From Toxotes chatareus (Eukaryota > Chordata > Actinopteri > Toxotidae), in contig CM028902.1 in NCBI GenBank assembly GCA_016801885.1, forward strand, positions 1,426,001-1,490,000: a stretch of 64,000 bases of DNA, read 5' to 3'. A model generated the notes under the pieces. It ran no database searches. It was not told the DNA's origin and worked only from the letters and a program-made list of their open reading frames with translations. Numbering within the stretch: position 1 is the first letter of the stretch; every line of letters begins with the position of its first letter. The position numbers and the translations under genes are program-made. This document shows positions 30,431 through 40,915 of this stretch, piece after piece.

Positions 30431-30824
30431 CGGTGGCTGAGAAAGGCCACTCAAAAGCCGCAACACAAATACAAAAGCCTCACAACGGAAGTTTAGTCAC
30501 AACTTACTTTCTGGCTATGAAGTGGAAGAGGAGGAGCAGCAAGTGAAACCTTCTTCAGAAACTTACAATTATTGCTGTCATTATGTGATTGTCACAAATG
30601 AACAATGCAAATAATAACCTTTATATTTTAATACTTATGTACTCTGCCGTCTAACTTTGGACTACTATGATAAGTATAAGTATCTGAAGAAGGTTTCACT
30701 AACTTCTCCTCCTCTTCCACTTCGAATCCAGAAGGTAACAACTTCCGTTGTGACTTACTTCCGTTGTGAGGCTTTTGCGTTTGTGTTGCGATGTTTGCAT
30801 TTGCGTGGCCTTTCTCGGCCACCG
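30431..30824. mobile_element. Foldback (MITE-like) element with about 135-bp inverted arms
   Basis: The left arm from 30431 (CGGTGGCTGAGAAAGGCCAC) is the reverse complement of the right arm ending at 30824 (GTGGCCTTTCTCGGCCACCG). Arms stay similar through GAAGTGGAAGAGGAGGAG and GTGAAACCTTCTTCAGA, giving arms of about 30431-30565 and 30685-30824 around an AT-rich centre. No coding capacity. I could not define a target duplication. Confidence 0.88.
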
Positions 30825-31639
30825 TACTAACCCTTGCAATGGTAGTAAAAGTACTCAGATCAGTTACTTAAGTCACTGCACCAATACCACAGACAAAATA
30901 CTCCATTATAAGTTTTTGTGTCACTTAATACTTGAAGAATCAAATTAGTAAAATATAATATTGTAGACTAGAACTATCAAAAACTTTGTGCATTCTGTGT
31001 GAATATTTGTGATGTAAGATGAGTTTATTCGGCCTCTCTGACCTGACCTGTAAAAATCACACTACACAAACTACACAACATTCATTCTGTAAACAGCACA
31101 AACCTCCATTTAATTCTAAAACTAGACTCTAAAATCAGTTCTCATCATACCTTGAGCACAAGACAAAGGTGGAAAGCTTTAAATCTTTCTCTGGCTCCGA
31201 CACTCAGGAAGGACTGAAATAAAAAAAAATTATTGCTGACATTTACATCAACAAGTTTTAATAAAATCAAAACGGAAGACAACAGCAATAACTATCAAAA
31301 ATGCTGGATTAAAATTCACTGAAATTCCATTCAAATGGTCTGATATGTGACTGCAGTACCTCTTTACAACATAGCTCATATGTGCTGCAGTTTGAGTGGA
31401 ACTCCACTAGGGGGCGATCCATGTGTTAATGGTTCTCTACAAACACTGGTTTCATTTTCACCTTCACTTGTGTTGAAGATGTCATTTAATTGCATCAATA
31501 GAAGCTTCTAAGTAAACTAAATGTGTGATGATGCATGGAAACATATTTTTAAAAATCCAAATTTAGAGCCTGATGACCACAAAGCAGCATGAGACAAATG
31601 AACTGAATACATGGGTGTGCAGTATAACCAAAATTTCTT

Positions 31640-31665
31640 CCACTGGGTTTTATTTATTTGGACAT
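31640..31665 (-). terminator. Poly(A) signal candidate for TRIM copy 1
   Basis: Overlapping AATAAA words on the minus strand (plus-strand TTTTATTTATTT near 31648-31659), about 300 bases past the copy 1 stop. The same motif sits past copy 2 near 35997-36008. Confidence 0.45.
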
Positions 31666-31952
31666 AAATACACACAATACACAACATCAGAAGAAAATTT
31701 AACAGAATTTTTTTATGATAATTATCAGTAATTTGTTCGTTAAAACAGTTCTGAAAGCAGTGACTGTACTTTACAGAAACAATTAGACTACGTTAGATAG
31801 AATCAGTTACCACAGATTGTTTGTAACAGAAAGAAGCAGACACATTACAGGAGAATATGATATAAAGAAAAGCAAGCAAGGAAGTACATACTGTATAATG
31901 TTACACTATAGGATGCTGAACATTTTTGGTCATACAAATCTAAAGTTTCTAC

Positions 31953-33536
31953 TCACTGTAGTACACAGGATGTATGGACTCTAACACCATCATTTGCACA
32001 GAGACTGAAGAATGGGTAGATTGTGTCAGTGAAGGAGCAGCCGGTGAAGGAGTAGATAAGAGCAGCAGCATCAACATCATAGAAGTTGACCAAACCCTCT
32101 TCATAATCCACAAACACACCCACCTTCTCAGGCTTCGCCTTCAGAGAGAGACAGACTGATGGATCAGCACAGGCAAAGTACCCACCCAGCCACTTGGAAC
32201 AAACAGTCCAGTAACCAGTTTTGGGGCTCAGTGTGGTTAGTTTGTTGATGTTGGACTGTCTGGCTACTCCTACAGTCCACGTAGACCTCTTTCTTACCTG
32301 AACCTCAAAGTAAAATCTTCCAGAAGTAAAACCCTGCTTTGATAGGACACATCGACACTTGGTACCCTCATTTACCTTTTCTTTCTGATTAGACTGGGTG
32401 GGTTTGGAGTGTACCACATCAGGATCCAGTTTCACATCCACTGTGTACTGCTGAACCCTCTTCAGCTCGGCTACAACCAGTAGCTTCATCTGTCCACTGA
32501 GCGTCTCCTCCAGCTGATTCACAGCTGTCGCCACAGTCCCCTCATATGATGGAGGATGGACGCTGACTTCTGTCCAGTCCTTGGTGGGTGGAGCAGAGTT
32601 CAGGGTTGAGAAGCTTTGGAGGAGGTGGAGGTGGTCTTCAGAGTGTGAGAGCTGCTCCACCTGAGAGCTTCTCTTCTTCAGCTCAGTGATTTCCTCCTCC
32701 AGCTCTTTGATGAAGCCTTCAGCCTGTTCCTCTGTTGTTCTCTGCTTCCCTTTGATCGTCTCGATCAGTTCAGCCTGGCTTCTCTCAACAGACTCCTTCA
32801 GAGCAGTGAAGACCTGAACACCTGCTGCTATTTCTCTGTCTGCATTTTTCTTACTGAGCTCCACTGAGTGTTTGATCTCCTGAATCTTCTGCTGTCTCTT
32901 TTGGATCATGTGCTGAATTTCATCCTCTGTCGTCTTCAGCTCTGCCTTCTTTCCTTCACATTCTTCTGCCACAGGAACAAACTCATGTGTCTTGTGGTCT
33001 AAAACAGAGCAGAGTATGCAGATACATGTCTGATCAGTCTTGCAGAACAGCTCCAGCAGTTTATTGTGCTTCGTACACATCCTGCCTTCCAGGTTCTCCA
33101 CAGGGTCGATCAGCTGATGTCTTTTCAGGCCTGGTGTTTTCAGATGAGGCTCCAGGTGAGTTTCACAGTACGAGGTCAGACACACCAGGCAGGACTTCAG
33201 GGCCTTCAGTTTGGTTCCAGTGCAAACGTCACAGGGAACTTCTCCTGGTTTGGCAGCTTGTTGCTCTGAGCAGCTGCTGCTGGCTTCCTGTTCAACTGAC
33301 AGTCTGAACTGAGCAGCCATCTCAGAGATGAGGCTATTGACCCTCAGTTCAGGTCTTATGTTGAAAACCTCTTTACAATTGGGACACTGGCACAGGACAT
33401 TAATACCCCAGTGTTCAGAGATGCAGTTGTTACAGAAGTTGTGTCCACATGGTAAGGTGACTGGATCAGTGAACACATCCAGACAGATGGAGCACAGAAA
33501 CTGATCTTCAGTCAGCAGACAGCTGGCAGCAGCCAT
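31953..33536 (-). CDS. finTRIM-like RING/B-box/coiled-coil/B30.2 protein, copy 1
   Basis: Single coding exon, 527 residues, of the fish TRIM type; such proteins are E3 ubiquitin ligases or sensors, often in antiviral defence. RING: C15, C18, C30, H32, C35, C38, C51, C54 (complete C3HC4). A Cys-rich B-box1-like segment covers 102-127. B-box2 ligands are C154, H157, C165, D168, C173, C176, H181, H184. A Lys/Glu-rich coiled coil follows at about 195-310. A divergent PRY (KLDPDVVHSKPT) and SPRY (WTVGVA, GYWTVC, VGVFVDYEEG) make up about 355-527. The ATG at 33536 sits 9 bases inside an exon whose acceptor is CTCTTTTGTTCTCAG (minus strand, ending 33546). An upstream noncoding exon with donor GGTAAGT (34690-34691) is inferred. 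The ORF is intact and likely functional. The next TRIM copy lies 2.85 kb upstream of this start. Confidence 0.92.
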   Translation of the reverse strand: MAAASCLLTEDQFLCSICLDVFTDPVTLPCGHNFCNNCISEHWGINVLCQCPNCKEVFNIRPELRVNSLISEMAAQFRLSVEQEASSSCSEQQAAKPGEVPCDVCTGTKLKALKSCLVCLTSYCETHLEPHLKTPGLKRHQLIDPVENLEGRMCTKHNKLLELFCKTDQTCICILCSVLDHKTHEFVPVAEECEGKKAELKTTEDEIQHMIQKRQQKIQEIKHSVELSKKNADREIAAGVQVFTALKESVERSQAELIETIKGKQRTTEEQAEGFIKELEEEITELKKRSSQVEQLSHSEDHLHLLQSFSTLNSAPPTKDWTEVSVHPPSYEGTVATAVNQLEETLSGQMKLLVVAELKRVQQYTVDVKLDPDVVHSKPTQSNQKEKVNEGTKCRCVLSKQGFTSGRFYFEVQVRKRSTWTVGVARQSNINKLTTLSPKTGYWTVCSKWLGGYFACADPSVCLSLKAKPEKVGVFVDYEEGLVNFYDVDAAALIYSFTGCSFTDTIYPFFSLCANDGVRVHTSCVLQ

Positions 33537-33764
33537 TTCTACACACTGAGAACAAAAGAGGTAAAAGACAAAAATAGTAATTGCAGATCATTTGATTCTT
33601 TGTTTAATTACATGAAAAACTGATAAGTGAAATATTAGGAATGTTATGCAGGGAACGTGTCAGTGAATTAGCAGCACAATCTGTGTGACTTTATGTATCT
33701 GATTTACTAAGACAGCAGCACATTTTGCTGTCAGGACTTAGACTACTTGTCTTCCTGAGGTAAA

Positions 33765-33911
<147 letters not shown>

Positions 33912-34689
33912 TAAATCTTGAGTCTTGAGTCTAAATCTAGTTCAATACATTACAATACATTAGCCTGCACACATTCATAGGAGGAGGAGGAGGTGGAGTG
34001 ATATATTGACGCAGCCTGGGAGTGGCAGTAGTGGAGCTGATGATGCTGGTGAATCTGCAGCGTTAATGTTTCGAACATCTTCACTGGGCAAAACTAACAT
34101 CCGCAGATGTTATATTTAGATTTCAGCGATTCAGACGTCATTTTATCAAGCCACTTTATCCCTGTAGGCAAAAATCCCTCAAAGATCCCCCAAAGCAAGA
34201 GCAGCATTACAGTGATAACATCCTGAGCCTTCATGTTAGTATCATCATTTCAGCCTGTAAGTTTGTAAGAGAGTTCAGTTTCAAAGGGCTTTGAAACAGT
34301 ATTATGTCATCCCTGCTTTACTGTAACATCATATGTTAAATCAGGGAGTCCGCTAGGACAAAGAGAATGAAGAGCAGGAACACAGACAGGACCACGGTGC
34401 AGAGAGCAGAGAATCAAACACATGAAAACAGAAACAGAAAACAGGAAATTGTAAAAATTCTCCTCCAGAACCCCACACAGCCATCAGCTGGGTTAAACAT
34501 TAGCCTTGGGTGGGTCCTGTCTGTCCTATCAGAGCTGAGGTTCTGTGTCATTAGCAGTTGTTGATACACAGTAAATATCATCAACAGTACTCACCAGTGC
34601 TCAACAAAGACTCTGCTGTGTTGTTGAGGATGAAACCAGATGATTTTATAACCAGATGAATTTTTCTGTGGAGAGAAACAGAGAGACTT

Positions 34690-34790
34690 ACCGAGCCTGT
34701 AGCTCTGCAGTCCTTCAGACAAACTTTCAATTTCACAAGGAAATGTGACGTTGAAACTCTTATCTTTCAGTTTCAGTTTCAGTTTCTTAG
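34690..34790 (-). promoter_or_regulatory. ISRE-like promoter and noncoding exon 1 of TRIM copy 1
   Basis: On the minus strand, GAAACTGAAACTGAAACTGAAAG at 34764-34786 holds overlapping interferon-stimulated response elements (GAAANNGAAA, here repeated; written in parts: GAAACT three times then GAAAG). A second site, GAAATTGAAAG, is at 34724-34734. About 35 bases further downstream is a splice donor CTCG/GTAAGT (GT at 34690-34691). A noncoding exon starting between the sites and this donor would splice to the acceptor at 33546. Confidence 0.6.
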
Positions 34791-36385
34791 ACATTTAGAA
34801 ATTTAAATTCATCAGTATGAGATATTTCAGAGGCAGACAGTATCAGAGGGAGCTTGTCCTCAAATGGCCTCATGCTGCCGTTTTAGAGCGATGCCACTAG
34901 AGGGCGTCCAACTGTCACTTGTCACTGGACTTAGATTCATCAGGTGGACACAAACACCACTGCAGGTGAAGGATCATGTCTCTCTGTAACTGCTGAATGT
35001 GGAAATAAGCAGCTGTTTGAGAACATGTTCAACTTAAAGGGTGAAGATCTGTCAGTGTTGTGTGCTTGTACGTACAATTAGTAAACTAATCAATTCTATA
35101 TATTAAAATATTGTCTATAGCCAGTTTAAGAAATTCAGATCACCATGGCTAATTATCTTTGATCTTCTTTAATGTATTACATCTGTAAACCTATCTCTGG
35201 TATTTGCATTTTTACCTCTAACCTGTGCAATGGTGGTAAAAGTACTAATATCAGTTACTTAAGTCACAGTACCAATACCTCAGATTCAAAATACTCCATT
35301 ACAAGATTTTGTGTCACTTAATACTTAAAGAATTAAATTAATAAAAAATAATATTGTAGACTAGAACTATCAAAAACTGTGTGCATTCTGTGTGAATATT
35401 TGTGATGTAAGATGAATTTATTCAGCCTCTCTGACCTGATCTGTAAAAATCACCATAAACTACACAACATTCATTCTGTAAACAGCACAAACCTCCATTT
35501 AATTCTAAAACCAGAATCTAAAATCAGTTCTCATCATACCTTGAGCACAAGACAAAGGTGGAAAGCTTTAAATCTTTCTCTGGCTCCGACACTCAGGAAG
35601 GACTGAAAAAACAAATCATTTATTGGTGACATTTACGACTATAAGTTTAAAAAAAAATCAAAACAGACGAAAAAAGCAATAACTATCAAAAATGCTGGAT
35701 TAAAATTCATTGAAATTCATTTCAAACGGTCTGATATGTGACTGCAGTCCCTCTGTGGCCACATGCTGCAGTTTGAGTGGAACTCCACTAGGGGGCGATC
35801 CATGTGTTACTGGTTCTCTACAAACACTGGTTTCGTTTTCACCTTCACTTGTGTTGAAGATGTCATTTAATTGCATCAATAGAACCTTCTAAGTAAACTA
35901 AATGTGTGATGATGCATGGAAACGTATATTTTTAAAAATCCAAATTTGAGAGACAAATGAACCGAATACATATAACCAAAATTTCTTCCACTGGGTTTTA
36001 TTTATTTGGACATAAATACACACAATACACAACATCAGAAGAAAAACATTTAACAAAATTCTTTTATGATTATCAGTAATTTGTGTAAGAATCCAACACT
36101 TTCTATATGTACAATAATCAATGGTTTGGATTTATTACCCAGACATTCTGCGGATGTTTCTCTTTTTCACCATGTTTATGTTTAAACAGTTCTGAAAGCA
36201 GTGACTGTACTTTACAGAAACAGAGTACGTTAGATAGAATCAGTTACCACAGATTGTAACAGAAAGAAGCAGACACGTTACAGGAGAATATGATATAAAG
36301 AAAAGCAAGCAATGAAGTACATACTGTATAATGTCACGCTATAGGATGCTGAACATTTTTGTTCATACAAATCTAATGTTTCTGC

Positions 36386-37969
36386 TCACTGTAATACACA
36401 AACCTTATCGTTTGTGTGTATTTTAACACCATCATTTTCACAGGGACTGAAGAATGGGTAGATTGTGTCAGTGAAGGAGCAGCCAGTGAAGGAGTAGATA
36501 AGAGCAGCAGCATCAACATCATAGAAGTTGATCAAACCCTCTTCATAATCCACAAACACACCCACCTTCTTAGGCTTCGCCTTCAGAGAGAGACAGACTG
36601 ATGGATCAGCACAGGCAAACGACCCACCCAGCCACTTGGAACAAACAGTCCAGTAACCAGTTTTGGGGCTCAGTGTGGTTAGTTTGTTGATGTTGGACTG
36701 TCTGGCTACTCCTAAAGTCCACGTAGACTTCCATCTAACCCGAACCTCAAAGTAAAACCTTCCAGAAGTAAAACCCTGCTTTGACAAGACACATTGACAC
36801 TCATTACCCTCATTTACCTTGTCTTTCTCATTAGACTGGGTGGGTTTGGAGTGTACCACATCAGGATCCAGTTTCACATCCACTGTGTACTGCTGAACCC
36901 TCTTCAGCTCGGCCACAAACAGTGTCTTCATCTGTCCACTGAGCGTCTCCTCCAGCTGATTCACAGCTGTCGCCACAGTCCCCTCATATGATGTAGAATG
37001 GACGCTGACTTCTGTCCAGTCCTTGGTGGGTGGAGCAGAGTTCAGGGTTGAGAAGCTTTGGAGGAGGTGGAGGTGGTCTTCAGAGTGTGAGAGCTGCTCC
37101 ACCTGAGAGCTTCTCTTCTTCAGCCCAGTGATTTCCTCCTCCAGCTCTTTGATGAAGCCTTCAGCCTGTTCCTCTGTTGTTCTCTGCTTCCCTTTGATCG
37201 TCTCGATCAGTTCAGCCTGGCTTCTCTCAACAGACTCCTTCAGAGCAGTGAAGACCTGAACACCTGCTGCTATTTCTCTGTCTGCATTTTTCTTACTGAG
37301 CTCCACTGAGTGTTTGATCTCCTGAATCTTCTGCTGTCTCTTTTGGATCATGTGCTGAATTTCATCCTCTGTCGTCTTCAGCTCTGCCTTCTTTCCTTCA
37401 CATTCTTCTGCCACAGGAACAAACTCATGTGTCTTGTGGTCTAAAACAGAGCAGAGTATGCAGATACATGTCTGATCAGTCTTGTAGAACAGCTCCAACA
37501 GTTTATTGTGCTTCGTACACATCCTGCCTTCCAGGTTCTCCACAGGGTCGATCAGCTGATGTCTTTTCAGGCCTGGTGTTTTCAGATGAGGCTCCAGGTG
37601 AGTTTCACAGTACGAGGTCAGACACACCAGGCAGGACTTCAGGGCCTTCAGTTTGGTTCCAGTGCAGACGTCACAGGGAACTTCTCCTGGTTTGGCAGCT
37701 TGTTGCTCTGAGCAGCTGCTGCTGGCTTCCTGTTCAACTGACAGTCTGAACTGAGCAGCCATCTCAGAGATGAGGCTATTGACCCTCAGTTCAGGTCTTT
37801 TGTCAAAGATCTCTTTACAGCTGGGACACTGGCACGGGACATTAATACCCCAGTGTTCAGAGATGCAGTTGTTGTGTCCACATGGTAAGGTGACTGGATC
37901 AGTGAACACATCCAGACAGATGGAGCACAGAAACTGATCTTCAGTCAGCAGACAGCTGGCAGCAGCCAT
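36386..37969 (-). CDS. finTRIM-like protein, copy 2, with damaged RING and B-box2
   Basis: Single-exon 527-residue frame, more than 90 percent identical to copy 1 by eye. Domain order is the same: RING, B-box1-like, B-box2, coiled coil, PRY/SPRY. Two zinc sites are damaged. In the RING, CGHNFCNNC of copy 1 is CGHNNC here, a 9-base in-frame loss near 37868-37872 that removes one cysteine of the C-x2-C pair. In B-box2 the third ligand Cys165 is Tyr (codon at 37484-37486). The C-terminus differs (HTNDKVCVLQ), which by chance restores the total length. The acceptor before the ATG is preserved, but the exon-1 donor GTAAGT seen in copy 1 reads GCAGGT. By family knowledge E3 activity should be lost while the coiled coil and B30.2 could still assemble; a dominant-negative or decoy role is speculation, early pseudogene the alternative. 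Confidence 0.9.
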   Translation of the reverse strand: MAAASCLLTEDQFLCSICLDVFTDPVTLPCGHNNCISEHWGINVPCQCPSCKEIFDKRPELRVNSLISEMAAQFRLSVEQEASSSCSEQQAAKPGEVPCDVCTGTKLKALKSCLVCLTSYCETHLEPHLKTPGLKRHQLIDPVENLEGRMCTKHNKLLELFYKTDQTCICILCSVLDHKTHEFVPVAEECEGKKAELKTTEDEIQHMIQKRQQKIQEIKHSVELSKKNADREIAAGVQVFTALKESVERSQAELIETIKGKQRTTEEQAEGFIKELEEEITGLKKRSSQVEQLSHSEDHLHLLQSFSTLNSAPPTKDWTEVSVHSTSYEGTVATAVNQLEETLSGQMKTLFVAELKRVQQYTVDVKLDPDVVHSKPTQSNEKDKVNEGNECQCVLSKQGFTSGRFYFEVRVRWKSTWTLGVARQSNINKLTTLSPKTGYWTVCSKWLGGSFACADPSVCLSLKAKPKKVGVFVDYEEGLINFYDVDAAALIYSFTGCSFTDTIYPFFSPCENDGVKIHTNDKVCVLQ

Positions 37970-38660
37970 TTCTACACACTGAGAACAAAAGAGGTAAAAG
38001 ACAAAAATAGTAATTGCAGATCATTTGATTCTTTGTTTAATTACATGAAAAACTGATAAGTGAAATATTAGGAATGTTATCCTTATTCTTGTCGTTCACC
38101 CACAGGAGCAACAAATTTACTACGAAAACGTCACAAGGCAAACATGCAGGGAACATGTCAGTGAATTAGCAGCACAATCTGTGTGACTCTATGCATCTGA
38201 TTTACTAAGACAGCACTACAGTGATAACATCTTGAGCCTTCATGTTAGTATCATCATTTCAACCTGTACATACTGTACTGTACAACATCATATGTTAAAT
38301 CAGGAAGTCAGCAAGAGAATGAAGAGCAGGAACACAGACAGGACCATGGTGCAGAGAGCAGAGAATCAAACACATGAAAAAAGAAACAGAAAACAGGACA
38401 TTGTAAAAATTTCCCTCCAGAACCCCACACAGCCATCAGCTGGGTTAAACATTAGCCTTGGGTGGGTCCTGTCTGTCCTATCAGAGCTGAGGTTCTGTGT
38501 CAGTAGCAGTTGTTGATACACAGTAAATATCATCAGCAGTACTCACCAGTGCTTGACAAAGACTCTGCTGTGTTGTTGAGGATGAAACCAGATGATTTTA
38601 TAACCAGTTTAATTTTTCTGCAGAGAGAAACCTGCCAAGCCTGTAGCTCCTTCAGACAAA

Positions 38661-38714
38661 CTTTCACTTTCACTTAAGGAGATGTGACGTTGAAGCTCTT
38701 GTTATCTTTCAGTT
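38661..38714 (-). promoter_or_regulatory. ISRE-like site upstream of TRIM copy 2
   Basis: Minus-strand GAAAGTGAAAG at 38661-38671 matches the ISRE core. The triple GAAACT array of copy 1 is reduced to AAAACTGAAAG (about 38704-38714), next to about 250 bases not present in copy 1. Confidence 0.5.
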
Positions 38715-39519
38715 TTGCTCTGTGGTCAGTCCAGTGTTCAGCTCACTTCCTGTAATTTCACACTGTTCACACGTTTACCATCTTTTTCCTTATGTGACAC
38801 ATTTCTGACAAAAAGGAAAACTGAAATGGAAAACTTCTCTGTGGTTTGGAGGTTTCAAAAGTAGTAAGGAAAAATACTTATTTCAAATCCAAAGGTGAAG
38901 CTAAGAATTGGGTTTTATAATTGTTTCCATGTAGTTTCCATGCATGATTTTGAAAATGTAACATAGACATTTAGAAATTTAAATTCATCAGTATGAGATA
39001 TTTCAGAGGGAGACAGTATCAGAGGGAGCTTGTCCTCAAATGGCCTCATGCTGCTGTTTGAGAGCAATGCCACTAGAGGGCGTCCAACTGTCACTTATTC
39101 ACTGGACTTGGATTCATCAGGTGGACACAAACACCTCTGCAGGTGAAGGATCATGTCTCTCTGTAACTGCTGAATGTGGAAATAAGCAGCTGTTTGAGAA
39201 CACATTCAACTTAAAGGGTGAAGATCTGTCAGTGTTGTGTGCTTGTACATACAATTAGTAAACTAATCTATTCTTAATATTAAAATATTGTTTATAGCCA
39301 GTTTATGAAATTCAGATCACCATGGCTAATTATCTTTAATCTTCTTTAATGTGTTTTGCCCTTTTACAATTATGGTTTTTTTTTTCAGAACTGTTTATTT
39401 ACAACTGTTTACTGTCTTGTGGTTTATTGGTTCAATATTGTATATACTGCTCACACTATGTATATTGTCATTTTGTTTATAGTATTTATTTTTTTCCTGC
39501 CTGAATCTGTCTCAGCTAC

Positions 39520-39585
39520 TGTGATGGATGTAATTTCCCCATTATGGGACTAATAAAGGTGCATTTTATCTTATCTTAATGGTTT
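39520..39585 (+). mobile_element. LINE/SINE 3' tail
   Basis: GATGTAATTTCCCCATTATGGG then ACTAATAAAGG and TTATCTTATCTTA (quoted in parts) is the well-known tail of fish L2/Rex-like retroposons. The preceding about 150 T-rich bases probably belong to its 3' UTR. A second copy is at 59653. Confidence 0.7.
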
Positions 39586-39589
39586 AATC

Positions 39590-40600
39590 AGACAAACAGT
39601 TCAATATTTTGATTTTATCCTTTTTAAAAATCTGTAGTTTCTAACGTTAGTCTCAGAGTAAAAAGAAAAAGGTAGAATATTACCATCCTTTAACAACCAT
39701 TCTTTCTTTTACACATTTTAAAACAATTTATCTACATTTGCATTTATTTGTCTACAGGTTTGAAACAACCAGACTGACTGTAGGAGTGCATAAAAGCCAT
39801 TTGACCTTTTTTTTTTTATGTTTGTCTCTGGTTTACTTCAGTGGGATCCCAGAAGAGTGTTTCCATAATAAGTTTATCTTGTGAAACACGGCTTGTTTGG
39901 GCCCCTTTCAGACCTGCTGACAGTCAAATTCAATTAAAACATGAAGCCAACATCCCGGCAAACACTCCCTACTACTCTCAGAGAAACGCCGGCTTTCAAA
40001 GTCAATTGTGTCCGATGTGAAGAGCCTGCCTTCATGTCCCCGTCTGGAGCCTTTTCACGTGCTAAAATAAGAGTTTCCCCCTCTTTCCCCGAGTCGACAT
40101 GAGCAAAGTGAGTGCTGTGAAAGGCTCAGAGAGAGCTTCCATTTGACGACTGGCAGCCTCAGGTCTTGTGTCTGTGTGACACTATGGGCCACCACAAAAG
40201 CTCGTCCTTTCTCCTGCTGCAGAATAACACTGTGAGAAAAGAAAAGAGGTGGTGCACGATGGGGAGGAGGGAGGATTTTAGGGGAAAAAAAGGGGGGTCT
40301 GGCTTTTGAAACGGGTCCGGCGCAGATGTACGGGGCAGGAGGATTAGACTGTGGGTGTTGGTGACGTTCACCCAGCTCGACTCTCCCTCCGTCGTGGCCC
40401 TTTGTGGCTCCCAGCAGCCTTGGGGTGGTAAGCGGCTGGCCGGTGTGCCAACGGGGCTCAGTGTGCACCCTGACAATGGTGGAGAGAAAAAAAACTTCAC
40501 CAACCTCCGACTCCCAACTCACCCCTCCTCACCCACTGCAACTCCACACATGGAGGATGTGATAGGGGATCTAATGTCACCCTATCTAACCAGCAACATG
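39590..40600. other. Intergenic, nothing recognised
   Basis: Unique-looking sequence. Open frames near 40055-40636 overlap on both strands and show no protein-family features. Confidence 0.4.
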
Positions 40601-40604
40601 GTGA

Positions 40605-40915
40605 AACGAGTGTGTGTGTTGATGGATCCACAGTGAAAACAGCAACACGTTCACACAACCCACATTGTGGGGACTCACCTTCCATCCGGGGACAAAAGTC
40701 TGGTCCCCACATAGGAGACAAGTCAAAGTCTGTTTCCAGGTCTTCAGGAGAACCAAGTCGTATCAAGTTTTCTGTGTCGCCAAAAGTCGGTGGAGGAAAA
40801 TGTGTTCAGATTCTTTACTTAAGTAAAAGTACAAGTAGCACAGATTCAGAATACTCCATCTGTACTTAAAGTACAGAAGCAGCAAGATGTACTTTCAAAG
40901 TAAAAGTGTTCATGA
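40605..40915. repeat. Dispersed fish repeat fragments
   Basis: 40610-40760 has GTGTGTGTTGATGGATC, TGTGGGGACTCACC and GGTCCCCACATAGG, a small element with partly inverted halves. 40800-40915 (TTTACTTAAGTAAAAGTAC, AATACTCCATCTG) belongs to the same family as the start of the TRIM units (30836 and 35230) and, inverted, as 47915-48000. Confidence 0.55.

Noticed and set aside
34591..34794. 67-codon minus-strand frame upstream of TRIM copy 1 (starts MSKKLKLKLK)
   Set aside because: The aligned copy 2 sequence does not keep the frame, and the region fits an ISRE promoter and noncoding exon better.
40055..40766. Frames on both strands suggesting a small gene
   Set aside because: They overlap each other and run into a dispersed repeat; no conserved domain is visible.
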